From JBEKDJ01 sp050014415 (GTDB lineage: Bacteria > Desulfobacterota > BSN033 > UBA1163), in assembly GCA_050014415.1 (NCBI GenBank), contig JBEKDJ010000082.1, positions 1 through 16,674 of the forward strand: DNA of 16,674 nucleotides, read 5' to 3'. Positions within the stretch are counted from its first letter, which is position 1. Each line of letters starts with the position of its first letter. The translations under genes and the position numbers were made by a program. This document shows positions 7,100-14,456 of this stretch, piece after piece. The notes beneath the pieces were generated by a model, which was not told where the DNA came from, ran no database searches, and saw only the letters and a list, made by a program, of their open reading frames with translations.

Positions 7100-7432
7100 A
7101 TGATAGTGTATAAAGTGTTCTATATTGAAAAGAATTATGAGCCTATCCGAGGCGAGTTTATGGGTGGATTGATAGAGAGAAGGAAGGATTTGAGGGGATT
7201 AAGCAGAGTTGAATCGGGGCTGGAATGGGCGAGATTGACGTTCAGCCACATGGTGAAAGACAGAGACTGGATCTTTATCGTGCCCGATGAGTTGTACTTG
7301 AAGAACGATATCCTCTTGCCCGTAGGCAAGAGGATGTTTAGTAAGGAAGAGTTTTTGTGGATGATGGAGGCGGTGGATCTAGGAATAAAAAAGAAAGGAG
7401 AAATGAAGCCATCCAGCAGACTTATTAATTAG
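7100..7432 (+). CDS. Small hypothetical, distant 'GLIERRK' member C (110 aa)
   Basis: ATG 7100, with GGGAGG at 7082-7087 (12 bases, slightly long spacing). The N-terminus MIVYKVFYIEKNYEP and the GGLIERRKDLRGL segment at 22-34 recall the AYExYW...GxLPERRR layout of the two genes upstream, but only the aromatic residues, the glycine and ERR are shared, so homology is suggested rather than proved. The middle part continues with LEWARLTFSHMVKDRDWIFIVPDELYL, apparently its own conserved block. It is soluble and mixed-charge with a lysine-rich end. It closes the compact part of the cluster: a 240-base gap follows before the PilZ gene. Function unknown. Confidence 0.7.
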   Translation: MIVYKVFYIEKNYEPIRGEFMGGLIERRKDLRGLSRVESGLEWARLTFSHMVKDRDWIFIVPDELYLKNDILLPVGKRMFSKEEFLWMMEAVDLGIKKKGEMKPSSRLIN

Positions 7433-7671
7433 GTGATCAATCCAATATTTAAAGAACAGCTTCCGAGGCATCATCCTTTAACTCTTTGTTGATCACGCCA
7501 GAGAAATTCAATAGGTTTGCATCGGTAGTTCGACACTCTCACAAAATTCTGTCAACCCCTTGACACCTCGGCCTCAAAACTGGGGCCTGCTCAGGGTTGA
7601 CCCTGAGTGGTGCCTCTTTACCCCATCTTCAGGGGCCGGGCTTGGAGCTACCGAATTGGTCAAAAGCCCTG

Positions 7672-8058
7672 ATGAAAACAGAAGATAAAGAAGGTAAACC
7701 CCGCTACGGGATCGCTATTCTTGAAAAGAGAAAATACCGCAGATTCACAATTCGTCTGCCGATAGAGTATTATCGAGCCGACTCGCCAATCCATCAAACT
7801 GGCCGAGCTCTCGATGCCAGCGAGGGTGGATTGCAGATTCTTTTCCCGGAGCAGATGGAGATTGGTCAAAGCCTGAAGTTGAGACTCTTTTTCTCTTTCG
7901 ACTCTGAATTGAATGCAATCGAAATGTTTGTTGAGGTGGTTTGGACAAATACTCAATTGGACGAAGGTGAAGAACAGTATCGATCCGGAGTGAAATTTGT
8001 CAATATTTCTCCAGAAGACATGACGAAGTTTAAGAATCTTTTCGCCAGTCTCTCCTAG
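7672..8058 (+). CDS. PilZ domain protein (putative c-di-GMP-binding)
   Basis: The frame is open from TTG 7597, but ATG 7672 (128 residues) gives the usual single-domain PilZ length; neither start has a good ribosome site. From ATG 7672, KYRRFTIRLPIEY at 21-33 contains the R24-x-x-x-R28 motif and ALDASEGGLQI at 46-56 contains D48-x-S50-x-x-G53, the two elements that bind cyclic di-GMP in PilZ proteins. The barrel continues with QSLKLRLFF and EMFVEVVWT, ending in YRSGVKFVNISPEDMTKFKNLF, the normal PilZ C-terminus. It should act in the cytoplasm as a c-di-GMP effector for motility, surface polysaccharide or transcription. Being 240 bases after the small-gene cluster and on the same strand, it may be functionally tied to it. 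Confidence 0.86.
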   Translation: MKTEDKEGKPRYGIAILEKRKYRRFTIRLPIEYYRADSPIHQTGRALDASEGGLQILFPEQMEIGQSLKLRLFFSFDSELNAIEMFVEVVWTNTQLDEGEEQYRSGVKFVNISPEDMTKFKNLFASLS

Positions 8059-8173
8059 TCGCCCTAACGGTCTGAAAGACCCAAAGTAGTTCTCATTCTC
8101 TCACTCTGTGGCCATGGGTTTCTTCCTTGGGAGGCCTCATCGGTGACCTTCCCTTCATCATGCAGATTTCGAC

Positions 8174-8461
8174 TTGCAATTAGAAAAATCGGTGGACTAT
8201 AATCTTCCTGACAATGCGGTAGTTAAGGTTCTAGGCGCTCAATATCGGGTGAATTGGAATCGACTCAAATCCTATCGAGTTAGTCGATGGGCTCCCGTGA
8301 TTTCCAAGAGGCTCGCATCCGGCAATCCCGAAGACCGGAAGAATGTTAGGGGAATGATCGTCGAAGTGGGGAATGAGCCTGTTATGGAAATGCCCGTCCA
8401 GGTGATGCATGCTTCCAAAGGCCAGGAGCAAAAGGGGACATTCGTCGATAAAAAGGCATAA
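8174..8461 (+). CDS. Doubtful hypothetical ORF (95 aa)
   Basis: TTG start at 8174 without a recognisable ribosome site; stop TAA at 8459-8461. The predicted protein is mixed-charge and soluble, with VVKVLGAQYRVNW, RGMIVEVGNEPVMEMPVQV and no domain I know. Codon choice looks acceptable, and the opposite-strand frames here run into the REP-like repeat and are clearly spurious. It may be a real small gene or the residue of a longer one. Confidence 0.35.
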   Translation: MQLEKSVDYNLPDNAVVKVLGAQYRVNWNRLKSYRVSRWAPVISKRLASGNPEDRKNVRGMIVEVGNEPVMEMPVQVMHASKGQEQKGTFVDKKA

Positions 8462-8633
8462 AATCGACCAAGGGTCCTGCTGGGGCCTTGACAAGCCGGC
8501 ACATGCAATATCAAGATGGAGAAATGGCGGTTGAAACCTGGGTTCATAAAGATATTTCTCTTTAAGCTTGGAAGAATCGTGATCCATTCAAATTCATCTA
8601 ATCCTATCCAAATATATTTCAAATTTTCGTACT

Positions 8634-8704
8634 CTGGATTCCCGTTTTCACGGGAATGACAACATGTTGGTTGCCTTGTCATTCCTGCGGAAGCAGGAAT
8701 CCAG
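8634..8704. repeat. Inverted pair of REP-like palindromic repeats
   Basis: A reverse copy at 8634-8660 (CTGGATTCCCG...CGGGAATGAC) and a forward copy at 8678-8704 (GTCATTCCTGCGG...GGAATCCAG) are separated by 17 bases. The outermost nine bases, CTGGATTCC and GGAATCCAG, are perfect inverted repeats, and each copy is itself palindromic (TTCCCG...CGGGAA; TTCCTGC...GCAGGAA). The layout matches 2261-2337: same divergent orientation, similar spacing. This resembles a BIME-type unit. It sits between the doubtful 95-residue ORF and the cupin gene. Confidence 0.85.
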
Positions 8705-8825
8705 GAGAAGCCAAATGAAGATATTAGAGATAAATTCTCAGCCTTAATCGTGTAAGCGCCTAATATTTAAAATGTAAACCTTGGGCGTGGGTGGAAGGAG
8801 TATTTATCCCGGAAGGGAGTAGAAA

Positions 8826-9227
8826 ATGAAGAGATTTGTGGTGAATGAATCTGAAGGGATTAAGGGGAAACTCCCTGTAGAGGGAGGAGGGGGAACCTTT
8901 AGTATTCTCATAGATGAGGAGATTTCAGGTGCTCAATGTTTTTCATTGCTTGTGAATGAAATGGCGCCTGGTTACAGTGGGAAGGAGCATTCCCATGCTG
9001 TAGAACATTGCTGGTACATCCTTGCAGGGACAGGAATCATAAGAATGGCCGGGGAGACATTTCACATCAAACCTGGAGACGCGGTTTTTGCACCGATTGG
9101 CATGCGCCATTCTGTGGAGTGCACTGGAAACGAACCTCTTCGATATGTGGTTGTTTACGCACCTCCGGGACCTGAAAAAGAATTGAAGAGTAAGACTGGC
9201 TTCTCTTCCGGGCACTTTGACCCATAA
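8826..9227 (+). CDS. Single-domain cupin protein (133 aa)
   Basis: ATG 8826 follows GGAAGGGAG at 8811-8819 at normal spacing. Both cupin motifs are intact: motif 1 at about 52-68 (KEHSHAVEHCWYILAG: H55, H57, E60, G68) and motif 2 at about 84-95 (GDAVFAPIGMRH: G84, P90, G92, H95). H55, H57, E60 (or E60/H61) and H95 are the expected metal ligands. Length fits small one-barrel cupins, which may be dioxygenases, isomerases, decarboxylases or sensors; the sequence does not decide. No signal peptide. It appears to be a single-gene unit, with the flavin-reductase-like gene 400 bases downstream on the same strand. Confidence 0.9.
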   Translation: MKRFVVNESEGIKGKLPVEGGGGTFSILIDEEISGAQCFSLLVNEMAPGYSGKEHSHAVEHCWYILAGTGIIRMAGETFHIKPGDAVFAPIGMRHSVECTGNEPLRYVVVYAPPGPEKELKSKTGFSSGHFDP

Positions 9228-9628
9228 TCGTCAGCTTCCGGTATGATTCTAACATGAATATCGTCGCCAGTTGCAGAAGCGGACCTGAGGAGGCCGCTCT
9301 TCAAGGCTTCGAATGGCGGTCGTGAAGACATTTAGGGCAACCGGAAGGATTTCCACCTTAGGTGGACTCTCATAACGGGACGATCAGAATGTGCTGATTC
9401 GCTAAAAGGTTCACCTGAAAGCCTTTCCGACCCGCTTGTTTGCAACATCAGGGTGCTGGCAGACATATTAAACGACGCCTTTTTCAACTCTTCCTTCCTC
9501 AAATCCCCTGGTGAGAAATTCTGCCTAAAGATACAGATTTCTTTTCGGAATACCCATTTTATGATATAGTAAAATGGTCCGTTTGCCTAAATATCATCAA
9601 TCCTTTCCAGCACAAGGAGGATGCTTAT
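9228..9628. other. 0.4 kb gap; palindromes but no gene
   Basis: No frame with start and ribosome site was found. A short perfect hairpin, TCCACCT/AGGTGGA, sits at 9352-9366 without a following T-run. The operator-like palindrome 9554-9577 lies just upstream of the flavin-reductase gene and is listed separately. Confidence 0.5.
9554..9577 (+). promoter_or_regulatory. Perfect 8-8-8 palindrome overlapping a possible -10 box
   Basis: CCATTTTA (9554-9561) and TAAAATGG (9570-9577) are perfect inverted repeats around an 8-base spacer TGATATAG. A -10-like TATAGT (9565-9570) or TATGAT (9560-9565) lies within it, although no good -35 is visible. It ends 51 bases before the start of the flavin-reductase gene. 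The symmetry and position suit a repressor operator or transcription-factor site; the factor is unknown. Confidence 0.45.
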
Positions 9629-10201
9629 ATGGGGAAGATTAGTATTGGTGTAAACACCTTTGTTCCTATGCCTGTAACCTTGGTAGGTTCAGTTATTGAG
9701 GGAAAACCGAATTTTATGACTGCTGCATGGGTCACAAGAATTAATGCCACTCCGCCCTATCTGGCTGTAGGACTCAATAAGACTCGTTATACAGCTTTGG
9801 GCATACGGGACAAGAGGACCTTTAGTATCAATCTACCGGGTACAGACATAGTCATAGAAACAGATTACTGTGGTTTTGTTTCCGGCAAGAATGTTGATAA
9901 GTCTGCCATTTTCGAATTGTTCTACGGCGAACTCAAGACAGCGCCTATGATAGAGAAATGTCCTCTCTGCATTGAGTGCAAACTTGTCGATGTTTATGAA
10001 ATGCCTACAAATAACATATTTATCGGTGAGATTGCCGCAGCTTATACAGAAGAGAAATATCTTACGAATGGTGAGCTGGATATTAAGAAAATGGATCTGA
10101 TGATCTTGACCATGCCCGACAATAATTACTGGGCGATTGGGGAGCATGTCGGGGACGCTTGGGACATAGGGAGAAAGTTAATACAAGAAAAAACGGACTA
10201 G
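9629..10201 (+). CDS. Flavin reductase family (FMN-binding split-barrel) protein
   Basis: 190 residues from ATG 9629, with a strong AAGGAGG (9615-9621). It has the flavoredoxin/HpaC-like split-barrel pattern: PMPVTLVGSVIEGKPNFMTAAWVTRI at 13-38 (the N-x-x-T-x-x-x-x FMN-phosphate segment), TPPYLAVGLNKTRYTALGI at 41-59, TFSINLPG at 64-71, DYCGFVSGKNVDKS at 79-92 (the DYCGxxSGxxxDKS motif is very characteristic), and a C-terminal NNYWAIGEHVGDAW. Members bind FMN and transfer electrons to or from NAD(P)H, ferredoxin-linked or rubredoxin-type partners in the cytoplasm; anaerobic ones are often called flavoredoxin. C81, C111, C114 and C117 are present, and CPLCIEC at 111-117 could be redox-active or structural. 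It is monocistronic with a palindrome in its promoter region. Confidence 0.92.
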   Translation: MGKISIGVNTFVPMPVTLVGSVIEGKPNFMTAAWVTRINATPPYLAVGLNKTRYTALGIRDKRTFSINLPGTDIVIETDYCGFVSGKNVDKSAIFELFYGELKTAPMIEKCPLCIECKLVDVYEMPTNNIFIGEIAAAYTEEKYLTNGELDIKKMDLMILTMPDNNYWAIGEHVGDAWDIGRKLIQEKTD

Positions 10202-10827
10202 CTTCCTTCAACTGATACCCCGAGATCTAGGAAGTCCGCCCGAGACTGGTTGGAATCATGAAATGTCACTTTGTGGGGGGTGAGTTGCAAGAATTGTCTT
10301 ACCTTCTCTTCCATTTGGAAATCAACAGGTCTTAGTGGGCTTGTCTGTCACCCTTTGCGGGTCGAGGCAACAATCGACGTGAAAGCTCGGTGGATATGCC
10401 CTATTCCTCTATCCCTTTAGGGTTTTGGACCGTTCTGGACCCCTTTTCGAAGGTTGAGTCCCGACCGAATTCCAGGCTAAGTGTTATGTTGAAAAGTGGG
10501 AAAAAGGGTAGATGGATAGTGAATCTGAAGGTGAGCATGGCTTTTGCTCCCCTCATTTTCAAAATGGTGTATGTCATGACCACAAGTTGACAGGGGAGAT
10601 TATCCTAGGCTCAACAGAATGATTTCTTTAAGTTTACGGTGCCTCTACACAATATTTTTTGAAACGAAATTCTCCGGGAAATAGTCCCGGTGACTCTGAT
10701 TTCTTAAACCAAAACAGAGCCTTTGAGGGCTCATTTTGAGGAGGATATGGAAGCAACACAAAAGTGGTGTTCGCGCCGCTAATCACGGCATGAAGTCAAT
10801 TGGAAGAACGAAAGGAGCAACAGAACG
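10202..10827. other. 0.63 kb gap without a convincing gene
   Basis: Two mutually overlapping short frames (10390-10590 plus, 10401-10583 minus) have no ribosome site and no recognisable product. A short hairpin, TTCTCCGGGAAATAGTCCCGG, is possible near 10668-10690 but has no T-run. Nothing else is supported. Confidence 0.5.
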
Positions 10828-11823
10828 ATGAAATACCGAAAACTCGGAAAGACGGACGCGCAAGTGTCAGCTTTGGGCTTGGGCTGCATGGGAATGTCGG
10901 ATTTTTACGGTGGACGGCAAACAGACGACATTGAAAGCGTAGCCACGATTCGACATGCGCTTGACCTCGGCGTAAATCTCCTTGACACCGGCGATTTCTA
11001 CGGAGTCGGGCATAACGAGGGACTTATCCGCGAAGCGATCAAAGACTTCCCGCGCGAACAGGTCTTTATTTCGGTCAAGTTTGGCGCGCTACGCAACCAT
11101 GACGGCAATTTTGTCGGCTTTGATAGCCGTCCTGCCGCCGTCAGGAACTTTTTATCCTATAGCCTGCAACGATTGCGTGTGGACTACATTGATTTGTATT
11201 ACCCGTCCCGCGTTGACCCGAACGTGCCGATCGAGGATACAGTTGGAACGCTTGGAGAGCTCGTCATGGAAGGAAAAATCCGTTACGTCGGACTTTCCGA
11301 AGCTGGTTCGGGAACGCTTCGTCGCGCCTCGGCTGTTCATTCAATTGCGATGTTACAGACTGAATACAGCCTTTGGACGCGAGAGCCGGAAAGCGATGTT
11401 TTACCCACATGCCGCCAACTCGGTATTTCGCTTGTTGCTTATTCTCCGCTCGGACGCGGCTTTCTGACCGGAGTCTTTCGGAAGCCCGAAGATCTGGCAC
11501 CGTATGATTCCCGTCGCCACATGCCACGGTTTCAAGCCGGGAATTTTAGGCACAATTTGCAGCTGGTTGAAAAGGTCAGAGAGATTTCGAAGGAAAAAAA
11601 CTGTACCCCGGCTCAACTTGCACTGGCCTGGCTTTTGGCGCAAGGCGAAGACGTGGTGCCGATTCCGGGGACCAAACACCGTGAAAGACTCAAAGAGAAT
11701 TTGAGGGCGATTGATGTTGAGTTGAACGATGACGATTTGCGACGAATTGGGGAAGCCGCGCCTCCGGGATTCGCTGCCGGAACACGCTACCCAGAAGCAG
11801 CCATGCCTACAGTTAATCGTTAA
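10828..11823 (+). CDS. Aldo/keto reductase (AKR13-like), catalytic His replaced by Ser
   Basis: 331 residues, the normal length; ATG 10828 has AAAGGAG about 10 bases upstream. It is a TIM-barrel oxidoreductase using NADPH: KYRKLGKTDAQVSALGLGCMG at the N-terminus, LLDTGDFYGVGHNE at 51-64 carrying catalytic D53 and Y58, K84 in ISVKFG, RLRVDYIDLYY at 115-125, SEAG and YSPLGRGFLTG for cofactor and substrate contacts, and VPIPGTKHRERLKENL near the C-terminus for 2'-phosphate binding. Where most relatives read QHRVDP, this protein has PSRVDP, so the tetrad histidine is S127. Similar His-less variants (PARxDP) exist in the family as I recall it. The gene uses noticeably more GCG/CGC-type codons than its neighbours, suggesting recent acquisition. 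Substrate unknown. Confidence 0.93.
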   Translation: MKYRKLGKTDAQVSALGLGCMGMSDFYGGRQTDDIESVATIRHALDLGVNLLDTGDFYGVGHNEGLIREAIKDFPREQVFISVKFGALRNHDGNFVGFDSRPAAVRNFLSYSLQRLRVDYIDLYYPSRVDPNVPIEDTVGTLGELVMEGKIRYVGLSEAGSGTLRRASAVHSIAMLQTEYSLWTREPESDVLPTCRQLGISLVAYSPLGRGFLTGVFRKPEDLAPYDSRRHMPRFQAGNFRHNLQLVEKVREISKEKNCTPAQLALAWLLAQGEDVVPIPGTKHRERLKENLRAIDVELNDDDLRRIGEAAPPGFAAGTRYPEAAMPTVNR

Positions 11824-11869
11824 ACTCGATCAAAAAATGAATTTGAGAAAAACCAAGTGGTTTACGTTC

Positions 11870-12262
11870 GGTGATTAACCATATGTCACGGGTGAGCGAT
11901 GCAGGTAAGAGTACCGAAGTTCTTTCTCCTGGGCTCCGTATGGTTCTAAGAATGGATCCTTGAATGGAGAGAAATTGTAGCCTCGCCACCCGTTCTTCTT
12001 TGTACCTTCGGTTCAAAAAAACCCTGTAACTCGCGTTGATATTCTGCATGATCTGCTTAGGATTGGCCTGAGGAGTCTCGATCAGAGGATGATAATGAAA
12101 GAACATAGGCGTGAAGAACCTATCCATTTCTTTCTTCTATCCTCCCAAGAATCTTCTTGAACTCCTCCCTATGTTGATCCTTCGAGGATATTTGCTCCTT
12201 CTGGTTCCCACTCGAAGTCACATGATAGAACGCACCTTCGTACTCTGTTCTCAATTTCACTA
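11870..12262 (-). pseudogene. Decayed REP-associated (Y1/IS200-like) transposase, N-terminal half
   Basis: Two reverse-strand frames together spell the N-terminal domain of a RAYT transposase. Frame one, about 12254 down to 12123, gives LRTEYEGAFYHVTSSGNQ, like the usual LRIEYPGAxYHVTSRGN opening, then EEFKKILGRIEERNG before a stop. Frame two, 12127 down, gives FFHYHPLIETPQANPKQIMQ and NINASYRVFLNRRY; HYH is the HUH metal-binding motif (about 12089-12097). The product is broken by a frameshift around 12120-12127 and seems to drift again after about 12000, where another frame gives a degenerate KELRYSYLHRSPV resembling ELSRYIHLNPV. The C-terminal extension is absent. The remnant ends next to the aldo/keto reductase gene. 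Such proteins mobilise REP-type palindromes; this copy must be inactive. Confidence 0.82.
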
Positions 12263-12459
12263 TGAATAAATCCCACCACCGGTCACTCAGTTGGTTCAGC
12301 GTATCGTTGAGGTTTGACCTCATAAACTTCGGACGAGATCGAGGGAAAAGACCTGACTCTTCATTCTGACCTCCTCTCACAGCATTCCTAGTTAACTCGC
12401 ATCAAGCTGTCAATTCTGCATGATCAGACGGGAATAAAAATTTGATAGTTTAATTTGAT

Positions 12460-12487
12460 TTGACATTATCTTTTCATGTATTATGAA
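12460..12487 (+). promoter_or_regulatory. Possible sigma-70-type promoter for the cytochrome gene
   Basis: A perfect -35 TTGACA (12460-12465) is followed after 16 bases by TATGAA (12482-12487, four of six consensus bases). The resulting transcript would begin near 12494, about 30 bases before the preferred ATG 12525. This also argues against translation starting at ATG 12483, which would overlap the -10 box. Confidence 0.5.
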
Positions 12488-12524
12488 ATATCCTGCAAAC
12501 AAAATTAGGGAAGAAAGAGAGAGT

Positions 12525-14384
12525 ATGATGAGACTCTTTTTAATCCTTTTCATCCTTTTTTATTCCTCACCTTCTTTTGCTGAATTCCGAACGGTTACAA
12601 TCAACGTAAATATGAAACACCCCCTTTTTACAACAGATTGTTTGAAATGCCACGGAAGTTCTATAGAGGGGATGAAATATGCAAATTCTGTCCATGGTCC
12701 CAATGCTTGTAGCAGCTGTCATGTAGATATTATAGATTTTGAAAAGCATACGAAAAAAATCTACATACCGGCGAAGGTAGATTGTAGTCCTTGCCATCAG
12801 ACGGAAGCAAAGGAATACCTGGGGAGTGTACACCATACTAAGAGTCACTTCGACTGCATCGAATGCCACTCTGACATCCATTATTTGAAAAAATGGGATA
12901 GAAGCAAAGTGGTGATCATAAATAAATGTACATCCTGCCATAGTATGCAGGATTATGTAGAAAGTGGCCATGATAAAGCAATCCTTAACGGTAACCAAGA
13001 TTCTGCAGTCTGTTCAGATTGTCATGGCCTACATAATACGAAACTTTTCCATGCTTTGGGAAGGGGATATTCCTCAGAGGCAAGGGAGTTTTATACGAAA
13101 GCATGCTTCAGGTGTCATGGCGATAGCAAGCTTATGAAAAAGAATAATCTCACTACCATTGCCGTTGAAACATATCAAGAGACTCTTCATGGAAAGATAA
13201 GGAAATTGGGTGGTCCTTCCGCAGGTTGTGCTGATTGTCACGGCGCCCATAATATCCTCCCTAAACAGGATCCTAAATCTTCAATCAATGAGAAGAACCT
13301 TACAAAGATATGCTCAAAATGCCATCAAGGGGTAAATCTAAACTTTGCAAAATATACCGCCCATCCTGATTTGAGTAATAGGGAGAAATATCCTCTCCTC
13401 TTTTGGACAAGGATTTTCATGGTTATACTCCTTTTGAGCATCCTCGTTTTTTACTGGGGTCATACCCTTCTATGGTGGCGAAAAGCCTATTGGGAGAAAC
13501 AGAGGCAGCTGAGGGAAGGACATCTCATATCAGAGAGACTTATTCATATTGAAAACCCCGGAGAGGCCTATATCCGCTTTAAACTTAGAGACAGGCTTTT
13601 CCACCTTATTTGTATCTTTGCTTTCTTTGGACTCGCTTCCACAGGCCTCCCTATTAAATTCCCCGATGCCGGCTGGTCAAAATTCATGCTGCATTTTATT
13701 GGTGGAGCTGAGGGGGCGATACTCCTTCATTATATATGTGCGTTTATTATCTTTGTGGAATTTTTTGTTTTTCTTGCTTATTCTCTCCATTTTACCTTCA
13801 TTAATAAAAAAGGAGGGAAGACCATAAAAGAGAGGCTTTTGGGGCCTCATTCCTTTTTGCCAAGAAAAAAGGATTGGGAGGATTTCATAGCCATGGGCAA
13901 ATGGTTTGTGGATCAAGGTCCACCACCAAAATTCGACCACTGGGCTTATTACGAAAAATTCGATATTCTTGCTGTTTTTTGGGGAATGGTTGCCATTGGT
14001 ATTTCAGGCGCTTTGCTATGGTCACCCAGTGCAACTGCGATATTTGTTCCGGGATGGGTAATAAACGTGGCTCGTATTATCCATTCTGAAGAGGCACTTC
14101 TTGCTATTGGCTTTATTTTCACAATTCACTTCTTCAATACCCACTTCGTCCCAACCAAATGGCCCATGAACTATTCCATCTTTACAGGTAGAATCTATAA
14201 ATGGGAGTTTATCGAGGAAAGATCCTTAGAATACGATAGACTTTTTGAAGCGAAAGAATTGGAGAAGCTAAAAGTTCCCTTCCCTAACGTTCTGGGTAAC
14301 ATTCTCTCCGGCACGATAGGAATAACTTCCCTTATTGTAGGATTACTTACTGTTGTCTTTATCATATGGGCACTAGTCTATTAA
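12525..14384 (+). CDS. CbcL-like inner-membrane cytochrome: nine c-type hemes fused to b-type membrane domain
   Basis: 619 residues from ATG 12525 (purine-rich GAAAGAGAGAG upstream); ATG 12483 would bury the signal peptide and overlap the promoter. The positions below count from ATG 12525. Residues 1-19 are a signal peptide ending SPSFA-EF. Nine CxxCH heme-attachment motifs follow at about 39, 62, 87, 111, 135, 163, 194, 235 and 263. About six membrane segments come next (near 294-315, 358-378, 397-423, 480-499, 522-537 and 595-618), with histidines in RLFHLI, LLHYI and IHFFNTHF suited to b-heme ligation, as in HydC/FdnI-type cytochromes. A nonaheme periplasmic domain fused to a diheme b domain is the architecture of Geobacter CbcL, a menaquinol-oxidising cytochrome needed for respiration of low-potential extracellular acceptors. 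Here it presumably passes quinol electrons to periplasmic cytochromes. It is monocistronic with no partner cytochrome in the window. Orthology with CbcL is inferred from architecture only. Confidence 0.9.
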   Translation: MMRLFLILFILFYSSPSFAEFRTVTINVNMKHPLFTTDCLKCHGSSIEGMKYANSVHGPNACSSCHVDIIDFEKHTKKIYIPAKVDCSPCHQTEAKEYLGSVHHTKSHFDCIECHSDIHYLKKWDRSKVVIINKCTSCHSMQDYVESGHDKAILNGNQDSAVCSDCHGLHNTKLFHALGRGYSSEAREFYTKACFRCHGDSKLMKKNNLTTIAVETYQETLHGKIRKLGGPSAGCADCHGAHNILPKQDPKSSINEKNLTKICSKCHQGVNLNFAKYTAHPDLSNREKYPLLFWTRIFMVILLLSILVFYWGHTLLWWRKAYWEKQRQLREGHLISERLIHIENPGEAYIRFKLRDRLFHLICIFAFFGLASTGLPIKFPDAGWSKFMLHFIGGAEGAILLHYICAFIIFVEFFVFLAYSLHFTFINKKGGKTIKERLLGPHSFLPRKKDWEDFIAMGKWFVDQGPPPKFDHWAYYEKFDILAVFWGMVAIGISGALLWSPSATAIFVPGWVINVARIIHSEEALLAIGFIFTIHFFNTHFVPTKWPMNYSIFTGRIYKWEFIEERSLEYDRLFEAKELEKLKVPFPNVLGNILSGTIGITSLIVGLLTVVFIIWALVY

Positions 14385-14408
14385 AGTTTAATGTAAGAAT
14401 TAGACTTT
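14383..14408 (+). terminator. AT-rich hairpin overlapping the cytochrome stop codon
   Basis: AAAGTTTAAT (14383-14392) pairs with ATTAGACTTT (14399-14408) with one G-U pair and a 6-base loop. The stem is A/T-rich and no T-run follows, so it is a weak terminator candidate. A second short hairpin (AGGG...CCCT) followed by CCTTTTTT at about 14430-14451 could act instead. Confidence 0.35.
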
Positions 14409-14456
14409 AAGTAGAGATATGGCGAAATAAAGGGTGAGCCCCTCCTTTTTTATGAG

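Noticed and set aside
8231..8682. Minus-strand frames of 118 and 136 residues
   Set aside because: The longer one begins inside the REP-like repeat (HSRENGNPE-type peptide), a well-known false-gene signature; neither has a recognisable product.
10390..10590. Opposed short frames in the gap before the aldo/keto reductase
   Set aside because: No ribosome site, no family, and mutual overlap on opposite strands.
12483..12524. Upstream ATG extending the cytochrome by 14 residues
   Set aside because: It lacks a ribosome site, overlaps the proposed -10 box and would place charged residues ahead of an otherwise normal signal peptide.
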